25,782 nt of DNA from an uncultured bacterium (GTDB taxonomy: Bacteria > Bacillota > Clostridia > Lachnospirales > Lachnospiraceae). Positions 16,132 through 22,989 of the stretch are shown here, in pieces. Location: assembly GCA_947088515.1 (NCBI GenBank), contig CAMUHA010000018.1, positions 1-25,782 on the forward strand, read 5' to 3'. A program made the translations under genes and the position numbers. Position 1 is the first letter of the stretch. Each line of letters opens with the position of its first letter. Under the pieces are notes generated by a model. The model was not told the DNA's origin, did not search any database, and saw only the letters and a program-made list of their open reading frames with translations.

Positions 16132-16963
16132 ACTTTTATTTGCTAATTTGGCCCGTCTGAAAAAAGACACTACTTTCTGGACTGGTATGGCTTTTATGTT
16201 CGTTGTAGGAATCGCGCGTCCCATCAGTACTTATTATGACAAAATCCGGTGGAATTATAATTTCACTTTTGAAAACAGTTTTTTTGTCTATGTAGTTTTT
16301 ATGGCCATACTCTCTTCCGTATTCTGCAGCCTGTTTATTGGAACAGAATACAGCAATGGAACCATACGCAACAAACTTATTGTTGGGCATAAAAGAAGCG
16401 ACATTTATTTATCCAACTTATTCTTATGCCTTGCGGCCAGCTTTTTTATGTGTGTTTCATACCTGATACCTAATTTCTGCATAGGATTTCCACTACTGGG
16501 TGTATTTACCATCCCCTTACGTTTAGTTCTTGGCATTATAGGATGTATCTTTATACTTTCGATTGCCTTTACTTCTATATTTACCATGATTTCCATGCTT
16601 AGCCAGAGTAAATCCACTGCTGCCGTTATCTGTATTTTAGGTGTATTTATGCTCATGTTCACAGGCATTATCCTAAACGGCAGACTATCGGAACCAGAAT
16701 TTTATAACAATAACTTTTTTATGACAGACGAGGGCGTTATTCAAAGCGGTGCAGCATCACCAAATCCCGCTTATGTGAAAGGCTTTAAACGTGATGTTTA
16801 TGAATTTCTTATGGACTTTCTTCCGGGAGGACAGGTTATACAGCTTTCATCAGACACAGAGAAAAATTTACCTCTGGGAAAAATGTCCATATACTCCATC
16901 CTCATTGCTATAACCGCCGGTATATTTGGAATATGTTTTTTCCATAAAAAAGATATCAAATAA
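16124..16963 (+). CDS. ABC-2 permease partner of the BcrA-like ATPase
   Basis: The 279-residue protein has about six hydrophobic segments spread over its length, including WTGMAFMFVVGIA, VVFMAILSSVFCSLFIG and VICILGVFMLMFTGIIL. The motif GTEYSNGTIRNKLIVG after the second segment is typical of ABC-2 permeases in peptide-antibiotic resistance systems. The start at ATG 16124 is set by AGGAGG eight bases upstream, within the end of the ATPase gene; a GTG at 16115 is less likely. An extracellular loop of about 60 residues lies between the fifth and sixth segments. It is followed by a large inverted repeat and then the kinase gene. Confidence 0.85.
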   Translation: MNKLLFANLARLKKDTTFWTGMAFMFVVGIARPISTYYDKIRWNYNFTFENSFFVYVVFMAILSSVFCSLFIGTEYSNGTIRNKLIVGHKRSDIYLSNLFLCLAASFFMCVSYLIPNFCIGFPLLGVFTIPLRLVLGIIGCIFILSIAFTSIFTMISMLSQSKSTAAVICILGVFMLMFTGIILNGRLSEPEFYNNNFFMTDEGVIQSGAASPNPAYVKGFKRDVYEFLMDFLPGGQVIQLSSDTEKNLPLGKMSIYSILIAITAGIFGICFFHKKDIK

Positions 16964-16976
16964 GGAAGTTATTGTC

Positions 16977-17038
16977 TGCATAATATTTGTGTCAAATGAG
17001 GGGACACCGCCTCCCAAATTTGATGCAAATATTATGCA
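16977..17038. repeat. Long imperfect inverted repeat before the histidine kinase gene
   Basis: Arms of 21 bp (16977-16997 and 17018-17038) pair at 19 positions. The 20-base centre forms its own GAGG/CCTC stem. No T-tract follows on either strand. It could be a messenger-processing or attenuation structure separating the exporter from the kinase, or a small palindromic insertion. Confidence 0.6.
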
Positions 17039-17106
17039 ATATAGGGGTGCGCGGATTAAAGGAATACGTTATCAGATATGTTCTGAATTGAAAATGGAGG
17101 TATGAA

Positions 17107-17997
17107 ATGATATTTGGTATGTGGGTTCTGACAGGGCTTCTGGTCTGTATTGTTTTTCTTTTTTGGCTCAAAATCCGCCTGCTCCAAAAGGCAGCTGTGG
17201 AAATTGAAAATGGTCTGTCCCTTATTCTTTCTACTGACACTAACACTCTGCTTTCCATTTCCAGCAGAGACATTTACATGCGAAAATTGACTGACAGCTT
17301 AAACAGCCAGCTCCGTACCCTGCGCCGTGAGCGGCTTTTCTTCCAACAGGGGAACCGCGCCGTCCAGGAAACCATCACCAATGTTTCCCATGACTTGCGT
17401 ACACCTCTAACCGCCATTTGCGGCTACCTGGATTTATTGAGACAAGAAAATCTGCCAAAGGAAGCTCTGCGGTACCTGTCCATTATTGAAAACCGGACAG
17501 AAGCTCTCAAACAGTTGACAGAAGAATTTTTCCGCTGCCAGAGGGCCGGCTTTACCTTCACAGAATCTTCTTTTGAAAATGTATCACTAAACAGCGCATT
17601 GGAGGAAATACTGTCTGCGCATTATGCCGCTTTAAAGAGCAACCATATCACCCCTAAAGTCTCTCTGCCCGAAACTAAAGTCAAACGTCATCTAAACCCT
17701 GGCGCTTTATCCCGTATTCTTGATAATATTATCAGCAATGCTATCAAATACAGCGATGGAGATTTAGACATCACATTAACAGAAATAGGAGAAATTCTTT
17801 TTTGCAACCATGCCGCCCATCTGGATGAGCTGCAGGTAATGCGGCTGTTTGACCGCTTTTATACAGTGGAAACTGCCATCTGGTCTACAGGCCTTGGATT
17901 GTCCATAGCAAAAGAACTGACAGGGCAGATGGGCGGGGAAATAACGGCCCGATACCAAAACGGCGTGTTAAGTATCTCACTACGCTTTTGTCATTAA
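17107..17997 (+). CDS. Short sensor histidine kinase
   Basis: The 296-residue kinase has one N-terminal membrane segment (about residues 4-22) and no room for an external sensor domain. The phospho-acceptor is His95 in NVSHDLRTPLTAICGY. The ATP-binding domain shows the N box in DNIISNAIKYSDGD and the G2 box STGLGLSIAKEL. The usual DxGxG G1 motif is not recognisable (CNHAAHLDE instead), which I recall as common in this Firmicutes subgroup. Kinases without a sensor domain beside BcrAB-type exporters generally sense peptide antibiotics through the exporter. A ribosome site GGAGG lies six bases upstream. The stop codon falls inside the right terminal repeat of the inserted segment, so this is its last gene. 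Confidence 0.9.
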   Translation: MIFGMWVLTGLLVCIVFLFWLKIRLLQKAAVEIENGLSLILSTDTNTLLSISSRDIYMRKLTDSLNSQLRTLRRERLFFQQGNRAVQETITNVSHDLRTPLTAICGYLDLLRQENLPKEALRYLSIIENRTEALKQLTEEFFRCQRAGFTFTESSFENVSLNSALEEILSAHYAALKSNHITPKVSLPETKVKRHLNPGALSRILDNIISNAIKYSDGDLDITLTEIGEILFCNHAAHLDELQVMRLFDRFYTVETAIWSTGLGLSIAKELTGQMGGEITARYQNGVLSISLRFCH

Positions 17998-18010
17998 TAT
18001 TACTCAACCA
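17989..18010 (-). repeat. Right terminal inverted repeat of the inserted segment
   Basis: Read inward (minus strand) from the CC at 18011-18012, it begins TGGTTGAG and closes with TAATGACA, matching the left end at 16 of 22 positions. It contains the kinase stop codon. Confidence 0.7.
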
Positions 18011-18300
18011 CCATCCTCATGGATTTTCTTTACAATTTCAGGATATGTTTCCACATTTTTTCCTGTAATAAAAAAAGTAACTTTTACATCCCGCTCTTTT
18101 AATCCCTTAAGGAGCTGTTCTGTGTAGAAGGGATGGGGACCATCATCAAAGGTAAGGGCAATCTTCTTTCCGTCTCTTATTTCCTGGGTATTTCCCATAA
18201 CCGGAATTTCTGCTTTCTGCCGCAATAGTCCAATTATACAGACTGCTGCTAAAAGTAACAGGATGACAATACAGGATATTATTCTCTTTTTCAGGTTCAT
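18004..18300 (-). pseudogene. Polysaccharide deacetylase, N-terminal half (split by insertion)
   Basis: This fragment has a basic start and one hydrophobic signal-anchor segment (ISCIVILLLLAAVCIIGLL), followed by the first NodB motif, IALTFDDGPHP, and VTFFITGKNVE. It stops two codons after crossing into the inserted DNA (KIHEDGG then stop). It lacks the metal-binding HTxxH and RPPYG motifs, which lie at 7747-8142, and cannot be an active deacetylase alone. I use MNLKKR as the start; upstream in-frame ATGs at 18309 and 18354 are possible, and AGGGAAAG lies near 18309. Rejoined, the gene has 684 bases and encodes 227 residues. It follows the DUF4250-like gene on the same strand. Confidence 0.9.
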
Positions 18301-18422
18301 ACAAAACATTCTTTCCCTGGCGCTTATTCTATTTATATGCGCCTGATTTACCATAATGCCTCTGATATTTACCCGTCCTTAAATGGCCCCGCCTTCCCTT
18401 TTTCACAATGATAGTACCGCAT

Positions 18423-18599
18423 TTATACAAACTGATTACGCTCATGGTTATAGGAATAACCAATTTTCTGCAGCTTTTCTTCTACTTCAGCTCTGTCAGC
18501 GTCTAAATCATCACACATGGCATCCAGACTGGAATAATAATCACGGAGCTTTAGATTTACATAGCTTAAAAGCATATTCGCATCGCTTGGCATCTGCAT
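18423..18599 (-). CDS. DUF4250-like small protein
   Basis: The 58-residue product has the pattern I associate with DUF4250: DANMLLSYVNLKLRDYYSSL, then CDDLDAD, and the end GYSYNHERNQFV. Function is unknown. The start at MQMPSD is favoured because a GGGGG ribosome site lies eight bases upstream; the frame is open further upstream without such support. It lies between the mannose-6-phosphate isomerase gene and the broken deacetylase, on the same strand. Confidence 0.75.
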   Translation of the reverse strand: MQMPSDANMLLSYVNLKLRDYYSSLDAMCDDLDADRAEVEEKLQKIGYSYNHERNQFV

Positions 18600-18643
18600 T
18601 TTCACATCCCCCTTTCCTTTTGTCGTTTTTATCCTCCTGCATA

Positions 18644-18662
18644 CCATAAGCTGTGCTTATGG
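18644..18662. repeat. Small palindrome upstream of the DUF4250-like gene
   Basis: A perfect 8-bp inverted repeat (CCATAAGC-N3-GCTTATGG) lies between the isomerase gene and the DUF4250-like gene. No T-tract follows, so it is more likely an RNA hairpin or protein site than a terminator. Confidence 0.4.
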
Positions 18663-18701
18663 CAGTGCGCCAATAAAGAGTTTAGAAGTTTCCTTCCAGA
18701 C

Positions 18702-20450
18702 TTATACCCTTACATAGGCTTTTATTGTAGCTATCTCTTCGCCCTCACTCTCTCCAAATGGAGTTATCGTATATTCTTTTACCTGTTCTGGAATAATGAA
18801 GGTTTCTGCATAGTGTACCACAAAGGGCTTAAAACTGTCTGTAGGACTTTCCACAATCGCTTCTCTTCCCTCCACCAGATTCAGTACATTTACACTTCCC
18901 TGCGTCTGGTGAAAGACTTTCCCCCTAAACCAGTGTCTCCTTGTTTCTATAAACTCTCTTTCATGCAGTCCCGTGCGCTCTTCCCGAAACTCCTCTTCCT
19001 CTCTAAGAAGCGTTACCTGTCCCACCAGATTTTTCTTCACCCAGCTGGTATCCCGGTCCCACTGAACCACCTTTTTTCCATGGTCAATGTGTACAGGTCT
19101 TGGCAGTCCATCCAGTCCCAGCCGGTTCCAGTCCCAAAGCTTAAAGGTAAAAATATAGGGAGTGGAACTGATTTCCAGAACCATACAGTTTTTACCTGAA
19201 CAATGAATCGTTCCTGCAGGAATCAGAAAATGGTCATGCTTTCTGGCCGGAAAACGATTAATGTATTTTTCATCGGGAAAAACCCCTTCTCCCCGCTGTG
19301 CCTTTTCCAAATCGTTTATCATGGCTTCAGGGTCCGTGCCTTCTTTTACCCCCAGATAAACCACCGCGTCCTCTCCCGCATCCAGCAAATAATAACTTTC
19401 ATCCTGAGTATAGTGCATTCCAAAGTTCTGTTGAATATATTCAGTCAGAGGATGTACCTGCAAACTTAAATTCTGTCCCCCCATGGTATCAAGAAAGTCA
19501 AACCGGATAGGAAATTCTTTTCCAAAACGGGCATGTACTTTTTCACCCAAAAGTTCCACCGGCTTTAGGAACACCGCATCAATAGAGGGCACTTCCACCG
19601 TTATGCTTCCGTATTTCAAATACAGACTGTTTTCTTCCGGTACACCGTCAAAACTCCAGGCATAATTTTTCTGTTCTGATGGAAGAGCGCATACTTCCTT
19701 CATCCATTGCCCGCCCCATACTCCAGGGTCAAAATAAGGGACCACACGGAAGGGCCCGGACACCGTCTGCTCTATTCCAGCCATAAAAGCCGCCCTTGTA
19801 ATCATTCTGGGAGTTTCCTTTTGGTTTGTGTCAAGAAGATAATCCATTTCCGGCATTAACTGTTGCTTATGCCGGTCTGCTATCCGCCATTCCACAAAAA
19901 ATCCTCTCTTATATTTACGCAAAACATCCTCCCCATAATTGTCCATCCGCCAGTTTCCCAGTTCACCACTGCGATAACGAAGCTGGATTTCCCACCTTGC
20001 AAGGTCCCCATAGATTAGAATGTCCCCCTTTGTGATAAGAGATGCCCCTGTGCCGATTATCAGTATAATCCCCTTATTGCTCTGCTCCAGCTGCTTTTTT
20101 CTAAGCGTAAGCTGCGCCGGGTCAAAAAATTCCTCCAAAACACGACAGGACATAACACCAAATACCCTGTCATCTGTAAGTTCTCTTTCAATCATGTATG
20201 TAATCTGTTCCCCTGTAAAACTGCATTCATCGCTTATTATCACCTCTACAGGAGAAAGTCCTTCTCTAAAGTGACTAATTATTTCCTCCAGCCTGACTCC
20301 CGGATAGCATTCCACTGTAATGACCGTCCGCATCCTACCTTCACATTTTTCTTTTAATTCCCTGATAATTTCATCGTATCCTGCAAAAGCTTCTCCTTCA
20401 AATCCTGTAACCACTGTGCAGGGCGATTTGTCATAATTTGATGTTTTCAT
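18702..20450 (-). CDS. Class I mannose-6-phosphate isomerase, long form with extra N-terminal domain
   Basis: The C-terminal part (about residues 230-582) is a cupin-type phosphomannose isomerase interconverting mannose 6-phosphate and fructose 6-phosphate. Probable zinc ligands are Gln331 and His333 in SLQVHP, Glu351 in QDESYY and His416 in AGTIHCSGKN. The first 200 or so residues are an added domain that resembles a nucleoside-kinase-like fold (IILIIGTGASLI, DILIYGDLARWE), but I see no P-loop GxxxxGK[ST], so it is probably not catalytic in the usual way. Classical ManA proteins are about 320-390 residues; 582 matches a long form I recall from Firmicutes. A GAGGGGGG ribosome site precedes the start. 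It follows the ROK kinase by 55 bp in a hexose operon. Confidence 0.85.
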   Translation of the reverse strand: MKTSNYDKSPCTVVTGFEGEAFAGYDEIIRELKEKCEGRMRTVITVECYPGVRLEEIISHFREGLSPVEVIISDECSFTGEQITYMIERELTDDRVFGVMSCRVLEEFFDPAQLTLRKKQLEQSNKGIILIIGTGASLITKGDILIYGDLARWEIQLRYRSGELGNWRMDNYGEDVLRKYKRGFFVEWRIADRHKQQLMPEMDYLLDTNQKETPRMITRAAFMAGIEQTVSGPFRVVPYFDPGVWGGQWMKEVCALPSEQKNYAWSFDGVPEENSLYLKYGSITVEVPSIDAVFLKPVELLGEKVHARFGKEFPIRFDFLDTMGGQNLSLQVHPLTEYIQQNFGMHYTQDESYYLLDAGEDAVVYLGVKEGTDPEAMINDLEKAQRGEGVFPDEKYINRFPARKHDHFLIPAGTIHCSGKNCMVLEISSTPYIFTFKLWDWNRLGLDGLPRPVHIDHGKKVVQWDRDTSWVKKNLVGQVTLLREEEEFREERTGLHEREFIETRRHWFRGKVFHQTQGSVNVLNLVEGREAIVESPTDSFKPFVVHYAETFIIPEQVKEYTITPFGESEGEEIATIKAYVRV

Positions 20451-20505
20451 TTTAACCCCCCTCTGTTGTGGGCAAGCCCATATATTTATTTTTGTATTTT
20501 GCTGC

Positions 20506-21420
20506 CTATTTTCTGACCAATAACAGATTTGCCGCCCCTACAATTGCGGCATCATTTGCAAGCAGAGAGCACAAAATTTGCGCTGTGTCCATTTCCCTAA
20601 AAAATATTTTTTCCATTACTTTACTTTTTATGGAAGAGACAAGTATGTCCCCCTGCGCACTGATACCGCCGCCTATGACAACACACTGCGGGTCAAAAAT
20701 ATTAATCAAATCTGTAATTCCCTCCGCCACAAAATCTGCATATCTGTCAAATACTTGCAGGGCACGGTCTTCTTTTTTCTTCAATTTATCAAAAAAAAGC
20801 CGCCCGCAAGCCTCCTCCTTTATCCCATCAAATACTCCTTCCTTTTTTGCCATTTCAAGCAATGCCATAGCAGACGCATAGCGCTCCCAGCATCCCTTTC
20901 TCTGACAGGTACATTCTCTTCCATCTTTCTCCATCAGAATATGTCCAAAAATACTGGCATTTCCATGTTTTCCAAGATACAACTTCCCATCTATAAGCAT
21001 ACCACCACCAACACCAGTTCCAAGCGTCACCATAACCATATGACTGCATCCTTGTCCTGCTCCTGCCAGATATTCTCCTGCTGCAGCACAATTGGCATCA
21101 TTTTCCACATAAACCGGCACATGAAACTTTTCTTTCAGCTTCCATCCCACCGGCACCTGCTCCCATCCAATATTGTTGGAATAAATAACCGTCCCGCTTT
21201 CTCTATCCATAATTCCAGGACATCCAAGCCCGATACACGAAACAGGACTCTTTCCCGCTTTTTTTATAAGCGCTTTTATCATATCTGCTATCCGGCTTAT
21301 TACGGCTTCCGCGCCTTCTTCACAACAAGACAGTTGCTCTGTTTTCTCTACAATTTCCATTCTGTCATTCACAAGACCTGCACTGACAGTGGTTCCTCCC
21401 AAATCAATCCCTATTTTCAT
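20506..21420 (-). CDS. ROK family sugar kinase
   Basis: The 304-residue kinase starts MKIGIDLGGTTV (phosphate-binding motif) and has the catalytic Asp108 in VENDANCAA, VTLGTGVGGGMLIDG, and the zinc site with His160 and CTCQRKGCWE (Cys170, Cys172, Cys177). In ROK sugar kinases the sugar-binding motif is usually ExGH; here it is IFGH, so the glutamate is missing, which may alter substrate choice. It likely phosphorylates a hexose for the isomerase encoded downstream. The start codon and ribosome site are supplied by the repeated leader at 21418-21503. A start 12 bases upstream (MVIS) is in frame and closer to AAGGAG. Glucokinase is the default label but the substrate is not established. Confidence 0.88.
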   Translation of the reverse strand: MKIGIDLGGTTVSAGLVNDRMEIVEKTEQLSCCEEGAEAVISRIADMIKALIKKAGKSPVSCIGLGCPGIMDRESGTVIYSNNIGWEQVPVGWKLKEKFHVPVYVENDANCAAAGEYLAGAGQGCSHMVMVTLGTGVGGGMLIDGKLYLGKHGNASIFGHILMEKDGRECTCQRKGCWERYASAMALLEMAKKEGVFDGIKEEACGRLFFDKLKKKEDRALQVFDRYADFVAEGITDLINIFDPQCVVIGGGISAQGDILVSSIKSKVMEKIFFREMDTAQILCSLLANDAAIVGAANLLLVRK

Positions 21421-21503
21421 ACTTATAACCATGCTCCTTTCCAAAGCCTGGAGACTTTGTGCATAGCGCAAATCTCCAGATTGAAAATTACAATTTTCAA
21501 TCT
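21418..21503 (-). repeat. Leader repeat, copy 2, upstream of the ROK kinase
   Basis: This 86-bp sequence matches copy 1 at 13031-13115. The first inverted repeat is perfect here (GATTGAAAATT/AATTTTCAATC). The second hairpin has changes in its loop and one arm but keeps its GGAGA/TCTCC base. AAAGGAGCATGGTTAT and the two in-frame ATGs are conserved. Confidence 0.8.
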
Positions 21504-21537
21504 TATACCTCTATATATCACAGACCTGTCCGCAACC

Positions 21538-22689
21538 CTACGCCTGCAAAAAATTCCCTTCCAGTACCAGGGCAGCTGTACCAATAAAGGGCGCATTTCC
21601 CACAAAAGAAGAGGATTCCACCCTGATATCCCTTTCCTGCCCCCAGGAAAATCCATTTCCGCTTAATTTTTCCGCCAGTCGTTTTACCATGATTTCCTGA
21701 TAAAATTGTAAGTCTCCGCCAACAATAAAACATTGTGTATCATAGGCATTTGCCATATTGGCAAATGCAGTTTCCAGATAGTCTGTCATTCTTTCCATCG
21801 CCTGTACACAGGTTTTTTCCCCCTGCATGGCGCCCAAAAGCAATTCCGTCCAAGTCAGGTTATCTTCTGCCCCATGGTCTTTTGCCCATTTTACAACCGC
21901 CCTTGTGCTGCTGTATTTCTCAAGACAGCCTCTTTGCCCGCATTCACATAAAATCCCATCCTTTTCCACAATACTGTGTCCCATAATTCCGGCAAGCCCC
22001 CTATGTCCTGTATGCAGCCTGCCATTTATAATAACACCACTGCCTATTCCAGATGAGATTCCCACATAAATAAAGTCATCATAATGATTTCGGTTGCCAA
22101 AATAAACCTCCGCCAGGGCTGCCACGCACATATCATTTTGTAAATAAACAGGCAGGCCGTATCTTTCCTTCAGACATTTTACAATGGAAAGACTTTTGAT
22201 ATTATTAAAATCTGGCGGATTTAATATCACACCATCCTTTGCTAACAGTGGACCTGCACAGGATATTCCTGCCCCCCAGAGCTTTTTTGCCTTTTCATCT
22301 TCCATCAGCCTGTCGCACAGCAAAAACAGTTTTTTTAGAAAAGTGTCATTATTTTCCATGGCAGAGAGCTCTATGCAATCTGACTGTAGGATTTGACCTT
22401 TTAAATTAATAATGCCAACATACAGATTATCTCTGTTTATAAAAATTCCCAAAGTCAAAAGAGCCTCTGGTATTACCTGTAAATAGGTACGCTTTCTTCC
22501 CCCTGTGGAATCCGCCAATCCACACTCTCTTATAACATTTGCATCCATATATTCTTTCACCAGTCCGGTAATCGTCATTTTACTTAAACCAGTCATCCTG
22601 CTTAGCTCTATTCTGGATATCGGTTCATAGATAATCATGTTTTTTAACAGAATGTATTTGTTCATTCCATTCATATTCTGCTGATTCAT
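21538..22689 (-). CDS. ROK family transcriptional repressor (NagC/XylR-like)
   Basis: The 383-residue protein has an N-terminal winged helix-turn-helix (PISRIELSRMTGLSKMTITGLV) and a C-terminal ROK sugar-binding domain with the zinc motif CECGQRGCLE. Such proteins repress sugar genes until a sugar or sugar phosphate binds. The residue before the conserved GH is again non-standard (IMGH instead of ExGH), as in the neighbouring kinase, which suggests that both recognise the same ligand. I set the start at MNQQNMNG because AAGGGA lies nine bases upstream; an ATG nine bases earlier overlaps that site. Two inverted repeats of XylR-like appearance in its promoter region suggest autoregulation and control of the kinase-isomerase operon. 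Confidence 0.88.
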   Translation of the reverse strand: MNQQNMNGMNKYILLKNMIIYEPISRIELSRMTGLSKMTITGLVKEYMDANVIRECGLADSTGGRKRTYLQVIPEALLTLGIFINRDNLYVGIINLKGQILQSDCIELSAMENNDTFLKKLFLLCDRLMEDEKAKKLWGAGISCAGPLLAKDGVILNPPDFNNIKSLSIVKCLKERYGLPVYLQNDMCVAALAEVYFGNRNHYDDFIYVGISSGIGSGVIINGRLHTGHRGLAGIMGHSIVEKDGILCECGQRGCLEKYSSTRAVVKWAKDHGAEDNLTWTELLLGAMQGEKTCVQAMERMTDYLETAFANMANAYDTQCFIVGGDLQFYQEIMVKRLAEKLSGNGFSWGQERDIRVESSSFVGNAPFIGTAALVLEGNFLQA

Positions 22690-22712
22690 GGCTTTCATTC
22701 CCTTAGTTATAG

Positions 22713-22733
22713 TTAGTATACAATTCTTACTAA
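22713..22733. promoter_or_regulatory. Probable ROK repressor operator in the leader
   Basis: TTAGTA-N9-TACTAA is a perfect 6-bp inverted repeat about 25 bp before the repressor gene. It resembles the TTAGT...ACTAA ends of Bacillus XylR operators. Confidence 0.5.
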
Positions 22734-22776
22734 TAATGATTTATAATTTCACCTGATTATTACTGGATTTTTTATT

Positions 22777-22805
22777 ATATTATTATTTTCATAATGCTTT
22801 GTCAA
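22777..22805 (-). promoter_or_regulatory. Promoter of the hexose operon
   Basis: On the minus strand, TTGACA (22805-22800), a 17-bp spacer and TAATAT (22782-22777) precede the repressor gene. TATAAT occurs three bases further downstream with a less favourable 20-bp spacer. Confidence 0.6.
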
Positions 22806-22811
22806 TATTTA

Positions 22812-22828
22812 AGTAAAACTTTTTTACT
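22812..22828. promoter_or_regulatory. Second operator-like inverted repeat upstream of the -35 box
   Basis: AGTAAAA-CTT-TTTTACT is a perfect 7-bp inverted repeat lying just upstream of the hexose operon -35 box. It shares the AGTA/TACT half-site with the 22713-22733 repeat, so one repressor may bind both. Confidence 0.45.
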
Positions 22829-22910
22829 AACTACTGAATATATTTGATTTTCATCTGTCCTCCCTTTAACACATACTGTGCATAAAGTATAACCCCATAA
22901 AAATAAATAA

Positions 22911-22942
22911 TATAAGGCCGCCATGCAAGCAGCATGGCGGCC
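22911..22942 (-). terminator. Intrinsic terminator of clpB
   Basis: A perfect 11-bp GC-rich stem (22916-22926 with 22932-22942; GGCCGCCATGC/GCATGGCGGCC) with a 5-base loop is followed on the minus strand by TTATATTATTTATTTTTA. It lies 47 bp beyond the clpB stop codon. Confidence 0.85.
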
Positions 22943-22989
22943 CTAAATGAATCTATATATCTTTGTCAAACACATCCGGACCAGCTATT

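Larger units (their letters stand above)
8143..18010. mobile_element. 9.87-kb inserted segment splitting the deacetylase gene
   Basis: The limits are exact because the target gene can be rebuilt. Flanks read ...CAGATGGCC before the segment and CCATCCTCATGG... after it, and the uninterrupted gene needs only one CC. The ends are imperfect inverted repeats of 22 bp (16 identical). Contents: a small integrative-element-type gene, carB, and two ABC exporters with a two-component system. No transposase or integrase gene was recognised, so the segment is either decayed, mobilised by an enzyme encoded elsewhere, or the product of a complex rearrangement. A 2-bp duplication with pseudo-palindromic ends is typical of large serine recombinases; this attribution is inference. 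Confidence 0.8.

Noticed and set aside
8143..18010. A conventional IS or composite transposon
   Set aside because: No transposase, no flanking IS copies, and only a 2-bp duplication of CC is seen.
20578..21666. A 362-codon open frame on the plus strand opposite the ROK kinase
   Set aside because: It is the antisense shadow of a well-supported kinase gene, has a low-complexity Ser/His/Phe-rich composition and matches no family I know.
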